A stretch of 64,000 nt of DNA from Mortierella sp. BCC40632. Its lineage: Eukaryota > Mortierellomycota > Mortierellomycetes > Mortierellales > Mortierellaceae. The stretch is from assembly GCA_011634665.1 (NCBI GenBank), contig WAEK01000013.1, positions 976,501 to 1,040,500 on the forward strand. The letters run 5' to 3'. Made by a program: the position numbers and the translations under genes. Each line of letters opens with the position of its first letter. Position 1 is the stretch's first letter. The notes under the pieces are model-generated. The model had not been told where the DNA came from and searched no databases. It was given only the letters and a program-made list of their open reading frames with translations. This document shows, one piece after another, positions 23,069 through 34,066 of this stretch.

Positions 23069-24900
23069 CCACCCCCGCTGCCCCTTGCCTTGGGGCCGAC
23101 CTTCGCCTCTTGAATTAACATTCTCTCCACACAACTCGCTCTCTTAGCCCTGCACACGCATTGGCCTCTCGTTGGCTTGTCCCCATCGCCATAGTCTACT
23201 TTCTTTCTCTCTCTCTCCTTCTCTCCCACAAACGCACTCTCTCTCTCCACTCGACTCCACCCGTTCAGGATTAACAAACACTACTCGAACACTCGACATT
23301 CATTTCCCCCTCATCCTGTGCAAAAAAGTAGGTTAAACCGCCAATCAAAGTAAAATGTCATCTTTTAGCCATGACCAACATGGTTCCCCACTCTCTCCAC
23401 TTCTACCTCTGTACCTCCTGCGCGGTACATGACACACACGAGACGTACACTGTTCATTTGAACCTTGTCAACGGGCTCGACGCAGACAAATGGATGGACT
23501 ACCAGAACTTTAGACTTGTGCTCTCCCGAAGGTGCATCGCCTCCGATCTTCAGTCTGCATCTGCAAAAAAAAAAACTGGGTGCGTCGAGTCCGGTTCTTC
23601 TCCCACTATCCTATTGAAGAGTGTAAAGGACCCTTGCAGGACCATGAAAAATAGCGATGCTAGCAGGAAAAAAAAGGTCTAGCCACACACAGAACTAGAT
23701 CCATTGGAGAGAGCAGGCCCAAAGACCTCTTGGATCTATTCCTGAGAATAGAAGATCGTCCTCCTTTTGAATTCCCTCTCTTCCCTCTCCCTGCCCGGAC
23801 AATTCGGGTCCAAGCACCCGGAGCAATCTCCTGAGCTTTCATCCGCTCACGCTTTGGATCTCCCTTTCCCTCCCGCCTTGCCCTCCCGCCTTGTCGCCCC
23901 CCCTTTTCTTTCCCCACACATTTGCCATATTGCATTCAATGCATTACAAAACCCTCCCTCGGAGTGCTCTAAACTATCACATCTCTCTTCAAAGGAACTT
24001 CAGCTCAGCGGCTTGTCAAAATGATGTGCAGCGTGCAGATTATCCACGTTGTCGCATAGGGTTTTCATCCATTTTGGTCGTGTTGCTCTCCCTTCCTGCG
24101 TTTGAACCTTGAGCAAGAGAGACGTACCCACTTTTTCCCCTTCCCCTCTCTTGCGGGTGAGCTCACCTGTCCTCAATATGGTCGACAGAGTGCATTTACC
24201 TCTCGATTATATTCTTCGCATTTCGTCCGCATCCCTTTGTATCGACATCACAGATGTGTTGTGCTATGTGCCTGTGTCCATGTTTGCGTCCGGGTCTATG
24301 TCTCTTCCCATGTCCTGTGTGAAGTCTTGTTGGGAGAGAGGCTGCGGGCAAGGCTGCAATAATGCCATAGCCAACAACTCTTGGGGAGGCCTCTCCAGCT
24401 ACCCGACCTCCCGCCTCTATTTTTTTTCTATCTGCAATTTGATGTTCAGCCAGCTTTTGGCTGGCTGTTGACTGGCTGCTTGTTCTTCTCTTTCCAGCCA
24501 GCAAACCTGATGCTTCTCTGGCTTTTTCTCGAGAGGTCGTCGTGACACGAAGACGGCGTTTGTACTAGCCACTAATCTGCTTTTCTTTTACATTCTCTTC
24601 TGATCGGCCTATTCTCGCTGTTCCCGTTGGACGACATTCTGTGCGATGTCTATTCATTTTTTCCAAAGAAAAGACAAAAGAGCACATCCAAACGCTAAAC
24701 CGGCATTGAACCAAACACATACACACACATACACTCACACCACATATACAGCATACATCTCCAGGTAAAACGGGTCTCCTTGCTGCTTGTGTCTGCTCTT
24801 AAGCAGGCGAACAAGCGGGCAGCAGATCGCTCTGCTGCCTGCCTTTTGAGGATCGAATACCGTAAGCGTTGGTCTGGATCATTGACTAAACATTGCCCCC

Positions 24901-24949
24901 TTTCTCTCTTTCTTCTCTCTCTCTCTTTCTCTTTCTCTTTCTCTCTCTC

Positions 24950-25029
<80 letters not shown>

Positions 25030-25030
25030 C
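24901..25030. repeat. Long (CT)n tract
   Basis: CT/CTTT units grading into a pure CT run of more than 60 nt. It is the longest microsatellite of the window and lies about 450 nt before the zinc-finger ATG. Confidence 0.9.
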
Positions 25031-25485
25031 TATCTTTTGCCCCCGCCCTATCTGCTCTATTCTGCTCATCTCTTTTTGCTCTGCTCTATTCCCACCCACG
25101 TTACCTCCTTGCAACAACTGGTCGATCACCTCGCCGACCCCCACTCTCTCAATCTTCACTGTCGTCCCTGACGGCGCTGCTCTCGGCTTCCTCGGATCGA
25201 ACTAACGCTGGACCTCCCTCGACCGGCCAACGGTGCACATTATATTTCCTTTCGTCCCGCGTTCTTCCTTCCACCCGACTTGATTGACCCCTTCCACTTC
25301 TCGCCCGCCCTATTACACTCACCAATGTTCCGTCTACTCACCCGGTCATAAACTTCCTCCCATTGCACTGCATCTCATCACATGCACAGGTGCATTCATC
25401 TTGAATCGATCTGATCTGATCTGATTTGTGAACGGTCTCTCTCTTTTCTCCCTCTCCCCTCACACATACACACCACACATCCCCA

Positions 25486-27179
25486 ATGTCTAGTACACTC
25501 GGCTCTGCTTCGTCGTCCTATCCATTACACCTACATTTGCCCTTCTCACCTTCAGCCCTTCATACCCCAACAGCTCCTCTCTCCACGGCCCTCTTCTCAC
25601 GTCCAGGCTCCACCTCTTCAGCTCCAGTATCAGCTCCAGTATCAGCTCCAACATCCACATCCCCCACTTCAACGTCCAAATCCCAGTCCCGCTCGCCATC
25701 GTTCCCACCTTCGCCTTCGCCTTCGCCTACCATATCACCAGCCCGAGTTCCTATTGCACCTCCTTCGTGCCTGACTGCAGATCACCCCTTCCTCCTCTCT
25801 CCACCTCCGTCCTCCAAATCGACATCCTTTAGCCAAACATCGCTCGCCGATTGTCAGGGCCTCTTATCGAGTGACTTCACCGTCCCTCTTGCCATTGATC
25901 CTGGTCTTGACACTGCCTACGAGACCATGACGGCCGGGCCCGATGGCTCCTCTCCCAATGCCTCCACGGCTGCTGCTACAGGCATCCCAACCTCTGTTCC
26001 TTTCGTACCCACTCTCCCTACGTCCATCCCACACCTCAACATCACACCTCAAGACTTTACGCCAGGGCCTTTCTCCGAGTCGATTTCTGCCTTTAGTCAA
26101 CTGCAGTTCACTCCAACATTGCCTTCCAACAGCAATAGCTTGCTTACCAACCTTGACCAACCTCGGCCGTTCCAACATCAGCCACAGCCATCCGAGAACC
26201 CTGACCGGCCTTACCAGTGTCCTGTCTGCCCAAAGTCCTTCTATCGCCTCGAGCACTCAACACGCCACATTAGGACTCACACAGGTGAGAAGGCTCATGC
26301 GTGCCAGTTCCCAGGTTGCACTAAACGGTTCTCGCGTAGCGACGAACTGACAAGGCACGCACGCATTCACTCTGGTTCGAATACCAAGTCGCTCAGGATC
26401 TCAACCAAGGGTCTCTCGCGGTCTTCGATCACAGCCTCATCCGAGACAGCAACCCCAACCACCACAGCCTCGCTCTTTCTGGCCACACCTTCTGTCCTCT
26501 CCTCCTCGGCACCTGCGAGCACAGGCTTCGGTACTGGCTCCGGCCCAATTCCGGGACAAAGTCTGGGATTCGGCTCAGGCCTCGGACTTGGTTTCGGCCA
26601 AAGCTCGACTGAATCGGCAATGGCCACACTCGTTGGTCCCACACCTCCTCCTTCTCGAGCCCGCCCGCCGATGATCTCGGTCGTTGGGATGCATGCACCC
26701 CCGCCCCCGGCCATCTCCGTCTCGTATGGCGACTCGCCTTCGCCTTCGCCCTCGCCCCCGCCTCCTTCTCCTCAACCTCTGTCGGAGCTCTTTTCGTCCT
26801 CGCCCGCTTCATCAACACCAGCACCAGTACCATTCATGGCTAGCCAGGCATTTGCCCAGAGAGTGCCAACACTCTTTGCACCCTTTTCTGCTGACACTCT
26901 CCTACCTGCCCAGTCCCCTGTGCCTTCCACCTCACACTCGCCAGCAGCTGAAGACACCATCCCGACAAGACCAGGTTCACTGATGCGACGGAACAGCATG
27001 CAAGTGCCTACCAGGATAGAAGTGCCTACCATGGTCCCTGGAGCCATTGCGCAGCCTACCATGCCCATGGTGTTCAATACAGGTACGACAAAGAAAGGCT
27101 TTTGTGTACTCAAAAAAGAGTGGTTCATTTAAATGGCACGAACCCTGTTGGCTAACTATTGTATCTCTTTCTTTCTTTC

Positions 27180-27224
<45 letters not shown>

Positions 27225-29087
27225 TTTATCCCGGTTATAGCGATGGGGCACCCTAACGCTCCAACGATGATGATGAATTTTAGCCCCGAGTCCATGTTGT
27301 CGCAGGCATCCATCCCGCCACCATTGCAACACCGCCATCCTGTGAGTAATCACGGAGGAAGTATTATGGGCTTTGGCACAGCAATGACCAACCTCGAGAT
27401 GGAAGGGCCTCCAAGAAAGTCGCACCATTGCCCTTGGCCTAATTGCCACAAGACATTTACGCGATCCGCCCACCTTGCTCGTCATGTTCGGTCCCATGGA
27501 GGCGAAAAGCCTTATGCTTGTCCGCACGAAGGCTGTGGCAAGCAGTTCTCGCGCTCGGATGTTCTCAAAGAACATATTCGGATTCATGATGTGAACAAGG
27601 TCCGCAAGCGCAAAGTACGCCAAACTGATGGCCCTCCCAACAAGATGGTCGCCACAGCCAATTCGACTGCAACAACCACAACCGCTAGTCGCCTCTCGCC
27701 AAGCACCGGCACTGCAGCTGGAGTGAATCCCGCTGATACAGCAATCGAGGCGACCTCGTCCGCCACTACTGCTGGCATCCGCTCTGGAGGAACAGGCAGA
27801 ACCGATGCCGGAGCGAGTGCGTCGTCATTGCCAACCACAATGAGTAGCCAAGAAGTAGCCCAGCTGATGGCGATCCCTCCTCCATTGACCCGACGAACTC
27901 CAGATGGACTGTTTGCACCTTCCGACGCTGCCTACGTTGGTCCCATCCAGACCTCGAATCTGAATCTCGGCAACGTCAACATGGGGATGAGAAACGGCTC
28001 AGCCATGGATATGGACGTGAACATGAGCATGAACATGCCAATGAACATTCCAATGAACACCGTCTCTTCACAGCAGGCACAGCTCCAAATGTTTCAACAT
28101 CAACAACAGCAACAGCATCGTCAGAAATCGCCATCTCAACATCTGCAGCCGCAGCACACTCCATTCCAATCCAATATGTTTGGTCAATCTGGAACCCAAT
28201 TCACACAAGATCCTGCAACAGCGCCGCTGACAACTTCTAGGCCAATGCAGCTGACTGGCGCATTCTATGTTCCTGGAACACTACCTAATAATTCAAATGC
28301 AGGAATCAACGACAGTGGCATGGCACTTGGGCTAGGTCTAGTAGGGAATACGATCTGGCAGCTTGAAGCACAGGGAGGTGGACCAAGAGGCACCGAGCCA
28401 GGACAGATGAATGAAGTCATGCAAGGGCATTCACGCCTCGATTCTATGATCTCCGTGGCGAGCGACTTTTCGGCAATGAATAGCCCGCCTACCCACCAAT
28501 TGCTCCAACATCATCAACAGCAAGTGCCACCAATGTCCCATTTGGGAACATCTCCTTCGTCGACCTTGAGCTCCAGCTTTCAAGGGTCCGGCAGTGTTGT
28601 TGGATCTCCTGTCTATGACCAACAACAAGCGCAATCATCACGCTACATTCAAGAGACGAGTCCATTTCAGGAACAACTCACAAACGCCATGGCACAGCTT
28701 TCTAGCTCGAGCCCCCTGCTCCATTCTCAGCTGCAGGATCAGCAGTCTTTGCAGCAACATCAACAAACGCAACAATTGGATTTGCCTTCGTCCTTTGGAC
28801 TACGAGAGCGGAGCATGTCCCTTGTCTCGGTCCCATCGGTGTATTCACTCTCGCCACCAATTGACGACTCTCTTGTGATCCCTATGGCAATGGCCGTTGC
28901 CTCAACCGCTTCGTCCTCCAACAACACACTGGCCATGAACACACCAGTTTCGCTGGAGATGATACCCGAGGAGGAGATGCTTGCCAAAAGTGTTCGAGAT
29001 CTTCCTCGAGCGACCATGAATGCCATGGACGATGGTGATGACATGGACGACCGCCTCAATAGCCTCTTGCGTGACAATCACGCCTAA
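25486..29087 (+). CDS. C2H2 zinc-finger transcription factor, Mig1/CreA-type pair plus second pair
   Basis: Exons 25486-27082 and 27241-29087 join in phase to 1,147 residues. Residues about 243-296 hold two C2H2 fingers nearly identical to the Mig1/CreA glucose repressor pair. Helix residues RLEH..R and RSDELTR are those that contact GC-rich boxes in that family. A second, different pair lies at about 594-650 ([19 protein letters not shown] and [15 protein letters not shown]), followed by a basic KVRKRK that may be a nuclear signal. The rest is Ser/Thr/Pro- and Gln/Met-rich low complexity. The first pair suggests a DNA-binding carbon-response regulator; the second pair is not part of classical CreA. 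The 158-nt intron uses a CT repeat as its polypyrimidine tract. A two-gene reading is unlikely because the join is in phase and no stop or start intervenes. Confidence 0.88.
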
Positions 29088-29877
29088 TAGTGTTTAATCT
29101 TTTTTTTTTTCCTGTTCCTTCTTTCTTTCTTTTTCTTGTTCCTTTTATTGCTTTCCACTCCTCCTTGACTAGCGATGGAATGAAGATCCACGCGGTCCGA
29201 TTGTTATATATATATATCTTCCTATCGTTTAGTCTTGCTACAACTACCAATGTTTAACTATCGCCCTATTGCATCTGTAGTCCACTCTCTGCCCTGTTTC
29301 TATAGTCCAACCTTGCAAAAAACAACAACAAAAAAACAATATACATAGACGGATGAATATCATGTATAAAACAGCATTATTACTGTACTCTCCTTGTATC
29401 TTTTCTTCCCCCCCTCTTCTTAGTCATGTACCTTGTCCAGTCTCCAGCCTTCAGTCTCAACACGGGTGAGGGTTTGGACAGATATCAAATACCCCTTAAC
29501 TACATCCATTCTTCTTTTCCCCCAAGGGCTTCCGAACGAGAAGAAAGAAAAAAAGGGTGCAAGCATCACTCATTTTCCTCCCATCTCTTCCTCCTTCACC
29601 ATACCTTGTCTTTTCCTACATTTCGGCCTCTCTTGTCGAGTCTGTCCAGCAGCACGACCTAACCAATTCTAAAAAAAAAAAGGAACCTGCTGAGTCAAAT
29701 TATACACTCACTACCTCGACACTTGCTTAGGCTTGCTCGACATCGCAAGCAGACATCGGCATCCCCTTCCCAAAAAAAGCAGGCATTTCCAGGGGAGGAA
29801 CAGAGAGCGGAATCATAACGCGACAAACCATCGAGGGTAAAAAAAGAAAAAAAAAATATAATAATATATATCACACC
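29088..29877. other. Intergenic, zinc-finger 3' end to HDAC gene
   Basis: T-rich and A-rich stretches right after the stop suit a 3' UTR. A TATATATATA run lies near 29205-29217, and another A/T-rich patch lies just before the proposed HDAC start at 29878. No coding signal. Confidence 0.45.
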
Positions 29878-30505
29878 ATGGCGCGAAGAGGTGATTCTGA
29901 GGTACATTTCTCTCAAGACTATTCCACTCTCTTTCCTTTTGGGTCATTGGAGACAAACAAGCATGCTAGATGGAGGAACACATTGTGCGAGGGAGAATGT
30001 TAACCAACCATGGACAGGGGCAATCCTGATCAGGACCTTTTATTGACCTGATACTATGGAGAGGAGTGGCTATGCTCTTTTATTTATTTTTTTTTCCTGT
30101 CCTTCCACGTTGAAACTTGCGAGTATCGCCCACGGTGCCAACTAATGATTCTATTCTTCTTCTATCTACTCTGACGCTTCATGGTTCAACCAAACCAACC
30201 AACAAACCAACAAACCAACCAACAAACAAACAAACAAAAAATCTTCTCGATCATGGGAAAAACCAACTAACCAACTCGCTAGACGGCAACAGGATTCAGC
30301 ACGTCATTGCTCCAGCCTCTTGATAACCAGCATCAGCATGTGACTGAACCCAAGAAACGAGTCGCTTACTTTTACGATCAGAATATCGGCAACTACCATT
30401 ATGGACCAGGCCATCCGATGAAGCCCCATAGAATTCGGATGTGTCATAGTTTGGTGATGAACTATGGTCTTTACAACAAGATGGAGATTTATGTAAGTCG
30501 AGCCC

Positions 30506-30545
<40 letters not shown>

Positions 30546-30677
30546 TCGATCCAATATTGCATAGGCAGCAAGAACTCTTGAGAGAACTCCGCCACCACCA
30601 CTTTATTTTCATTGAAGAACCGATACGGATATTATCATCATCATCATTTCTTTTTTTTTTTTTTTTCAAAGATCACT

Positions 30678-30715
<38 letters not shown>

Positions 30716-31599
30716 TATTATATATATTTTTTCTTCTTTTGTTCAATCAATTGCAAATATATTAGCGTGCCCGACCTGGAAGCAAAAAGGAAATGACTGC
30801 CTTTCACACGGATGAGTACATTGATTTCTTGTCAAGAGTTTCGCCAGAAAACATGGACAATTATGCCAAGGAGCAAATCAAGTGTAAGCCATCCCTCTTC
30901 TTTCACTCATTCATTTCTCCCTCCCCCTCCCCCCCTTTTTTTTTCTTCTTCTTTCTTCCATGACCTTGGCCAATGCCTATCTTACGGAACAAGGCAACAA
31001 ATAGCGCAGCAGTTGCCAACCTGTGTGTGTGTGTGTGCCGATTTGGAGTTGGGACTGTGACAGGACTTTTTCCTTTCCCCCTTTCCTTTCCTTTTTCCTT
31101 TTTCCTTGAGTAGAAAAAAAAAAAAAAAAAAAAAAAAAACACGCTGTCGGCGCTAATATTGCTATTAGTCGAAGCTGGCGATGAAAACGGAATAGAAATT
31201 GCACGGACGATATATGATTTGAGGGCAATGCACTTGAAGAGAAGGAGAAAAAAAAACCAAGTGACTGAAAAAAAAAAAAAAAGACCATAGACAAACAGCC
31301 TCAGGTCATCTCATTCTAACCCCATGTTTTCTTTCTTCTTCCCTCCTACTGCTTTCATGAATAGTTAATGTGGGCGATGATTGTCCGATCTTTGAGGGGC
31401 TCTTTGAATACTGTCAGCTGTCTGCAGGAGGATCCATGGGTATGTGTTTAAAAAAAAAAAAAGAAACAAGGGGACAATGTTCTAGACCCCTCCCCTCTCC
31501 TTCTCTGGCTTCCTTTGACAATTACTTTCTCTCCTTCTTTATCTTTTTCTTGAGCGTTTTTATTTTTTTGTGATCGGTGCCTACTTTATGTACTGAATC

Positions 31600-31639
<40 letters not shown>

Positions 31640-33687
31640 ACTCGTGTTGCATTGGTCTTTTTCTAGAGGGAGCTGCAAGACTAAACAATGGATCGTGTGA
31701 TATTGCAGTCAACTGGGCTGGAGGACTTCACCATGCCAAAAAGGCTGAGGCGAGTGGGTTCTGCTATGTTAACGATATTGTTTTGGCGATTCTCGAGTTG
31801 CTACGATACCATCCTCGTGTGCTTTATATCGACATTGATATCCACCACGGTGATGGTGTCGAGGAAGCTTTCTATACGACAGATCGAGTCATGACTGTCA
31901 GTTTCCACAAACATGGAGAGTATTTCCCCGGAACGGGTGAAGTGAGAGTAAGTCTTTAGTCATGCATGTTTTGGGAGCCCTCTTTTTTTCTTAATGAGTG
32001 CGGAACAAATTATTATGGGGTCATCTCTTATCCCGAGGGGAGTGCTGACTCACTCTATTTCTCTTCTTTTGTCTTAGGATGTTGGTGCAGGAACAGGAAA
32101 GTATTATGCTGTGAACTTTCCCTTGAGAGATGGTATTGATGACGTGACTTACAAGAGTGTCTTCGAGCCTGTGATTCAGCATGTGGTCGATTGGTATAAA
32201 CCAGGAGCCATTGTCCTTCAGTGCGGTGCTGACTCGCTAAGCGGCGATAAACTAGGATGCTTCAATCTTTCTATGAAAGGTAAAGATGATGGCAGATGAG
32301 AGCCAGAACTGCACGCCTTTTCTTCTTTACAACTGCATATGGGATTTATTTTTGGGGCACCCAACATATGACTAACCTCGTTTTCTATTGGTACTTCGCT
32401 ATGGTTGTAGGACATGCCAACTGTGTTGCGTTTGTGAAAAAATTGAATTTGCCATTGCTTCTCCTCGGTGGTGGTGGATATACGATGCGTAATGTTTCGC
32501 GTGCATGGTGCTACGAGACTGGTATTGCTGTTGGCCAGGAGGTTGGGCCTGATATGCCTTTCAACGACTACTATGAATACTTTGGACCTGATTACAAATT
32601 GGATGTGAAGCCAAGCAATATGGACAATGCCAACACGGTTGAGTACTTGGAAAAAATTAAGCAACAAGTTTTTGAGAACCTGGCTCGATCCAAGGGAGCG
32701 CCTTCGGTCCAGATGCAGCCTGTTCCAAGGGATTTGGATCTCTCAGATGATGAAGATATGGATGATCCAGAGAAACGCCACCCTCGTAAGTGATTTTAGT
32801 GACTTGTTTTTTTTTTTTTTTTTTTTTTTTCTGGCCTGCCTCAACTACAATGAATCACTTTCTAATATATCCTCCCCCCACCTCCATTCTCAGAGAGACT
32901 GTGGGACAAAAAGATTGTGCCAGACAACGAGTACGAAGAATCGGAAGATGAAGAAACCAATTCGCTTCATGGTGTCCGGTACTCGAAATCGGTACGACAT
33001 GGACGAGTATCTAAATCTGCCAAGGAATCTAGGGGAGAAGCTAGTATGAACAGTGGATCCTCCTCTTCCGACAAGTCGCAATCATCCACCTCCAAAAAAA
33101 GCGGGACTGTTAACTCTTTGCCTGCGGCTGCTACTCGATTGCAAACCGATGTCAACAATTCTTCGACTCCCAGTAACACGAATCAACAAGCCAGTGTCTC
33201 CTCCGATACTAGATCGCAGGATCCTGTTGAGGAGGAAGGTAACAGCACTACGACGATTGTCATCACCAAGGCGGAGCCCACAGAAGATGAGGTTGCCAAG
33301 CAGGCCAACGACCAAAGCACAAAGCAACCACAGAAAGAGCAGCAAAATGGTCAAGCGACTGTGATCTCGGGAACGGATGCACCCACGGCCCCTGCGCCGA
33401 CAACAGAGTCTCTGTCTAAGGAAGAGAAGGATGGAGATGTCGTCATGGGATCGGATGAGGAGACTGCAAAGGCAACAGTAGCAGAGACCGGAGCTGTCTC
33501 GGAAGCCGACCCTGCAAAGCCCTCGTCATCGACAGCCACTCCATCAGGCACCGCGACGGACGGAGCTGCTGTAACCACTGCCCCCAACTCAGGAGACTCG
33601 TCTGTCTCTGCATCTGGAGCGGACGCGACAGCGACCACTGCGAATGCTGGCTCAGAGCAAGACACAGAAATGACCGAAGCCTCATGA
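29878..33687 (+). CDS. RPD3: Class I histone deacetylase (Rpd3/HDAC1 type), 8 exons
   Basis: Firm exons: about 30316-30492, 30766-30883, 31365-31439, 31667-31947, 32078-32279, 32411-32785 and 32894-33687. The encoded protein matches Rpd3/HDAC1 almost throughout the catalytic domain, from [18 protein letters not shown] onward. The active-site His pair lies in [10 protein letters not shown], zinc ligands in DIDIHHGDG and in the Asp of QCGADSL, and the Tyr loop in LLLGGGGY. It removes acetyl groups from histone tails in nuclear co-repressor complexes. The C-terminal ~250 residues are an acidic, Ser/Thr/Ala-rich tail longer than in yeast. No ATG exists in the first firm exon. A 24-nt exon at 29878-29901 with a GTACAT donor would supply one in phase (681 residues in total), but it is only a candidate. 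Several introns contain 20-35-nt poly-A, poly-T or CT tracts. Confidence 0.93.
30508..30541. repeat. Poly-A run inside an HDAC intron
   Basis: About 34 A in a row shortly after the 5' splice site of the intron 30493-30765. The same intron also has long T runs near 30650-30710. Length may vary or be misassembled. Confidence 0.85.
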
Positions 33688-34066
33688 GGAAGGAAAAAGA
33701 AGAAAAGGATTTAGGGCTTTGTTAGGAACATTAAGGATTAAAAAAAAAGAAGAAAAAACGAAATAGTGGAAGCAACAGATGCTCCCGTTCTGAATCAATG
33801 ACAATTATCGCCACAGTAATAGGATAAAGGAAGTGTTTTTTTTTTTTTTTTTTTTTAAAAAGAGATATTTTAGTAATTTATTCGAGTTTTTAGTACAATC
33901 TGATAGAAAAACAGAGCATAGGGTAAACATAGACGAGAGGCAAACGAGACGGATGTAAAAAAAAAGAAATTAGACAAAAAAAAAAGGAAAAAGAAAAGAA
34001 AAGAGAAAAGAAAAGAGAAAATGAAAGAGTGAAAGAAAGAAGGAAAGAGGGAGGGAAACACAAGAA
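33688..34066. other. Convergent spacer, HDAC and PCF11 3' ends
   Basis: A/T-rich spacer of 379 nt between two stop codons. A T-run then A-run near 33836-33860 and A/G-rich DNA to 34020 probably hold overlapping 3' UTRs and poly(A) signals of both transcripts. No gene. Confidence 0.6.

Larger units (their letters stand above)
21919..25485. other. Long intergenic region and leader of the zinc-finger gene
   Basis: The first kilobase has no clear signal. From about 23070 the + strand becomes C/T-rich, culminating in a >110-nt (CT)n tract (24901-25030). A run of TCTGA units lies near 25407-25430. These features look like a long promoter/5' UTR for the regulator starting at 25486. Frames read through the CT tract are artefacts. 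No gene recognised. Confidence 0.5.

Noticed and set aside
24695..25205. Long frames on both strands over the CT tract
   Set aside because: Repetition of Ser-Leu or Glu-Arg from the (CT)n microsatellite, not genes.
26371..26385. GGTTCGAATAC, similar to a tRNA B-box
   Set aside because: It lies inside the zinc-finger coding exon (Ser-Gly-Ser-Asn-Thr) and no tRNA fold surrounds it.
30508..30541. Poly-A/T runs as tails of retroposed elements
   Set aside because: Such runs occur throughout introns and spacers without element bodies or target-site duplications, so they are treated as simple repeats.
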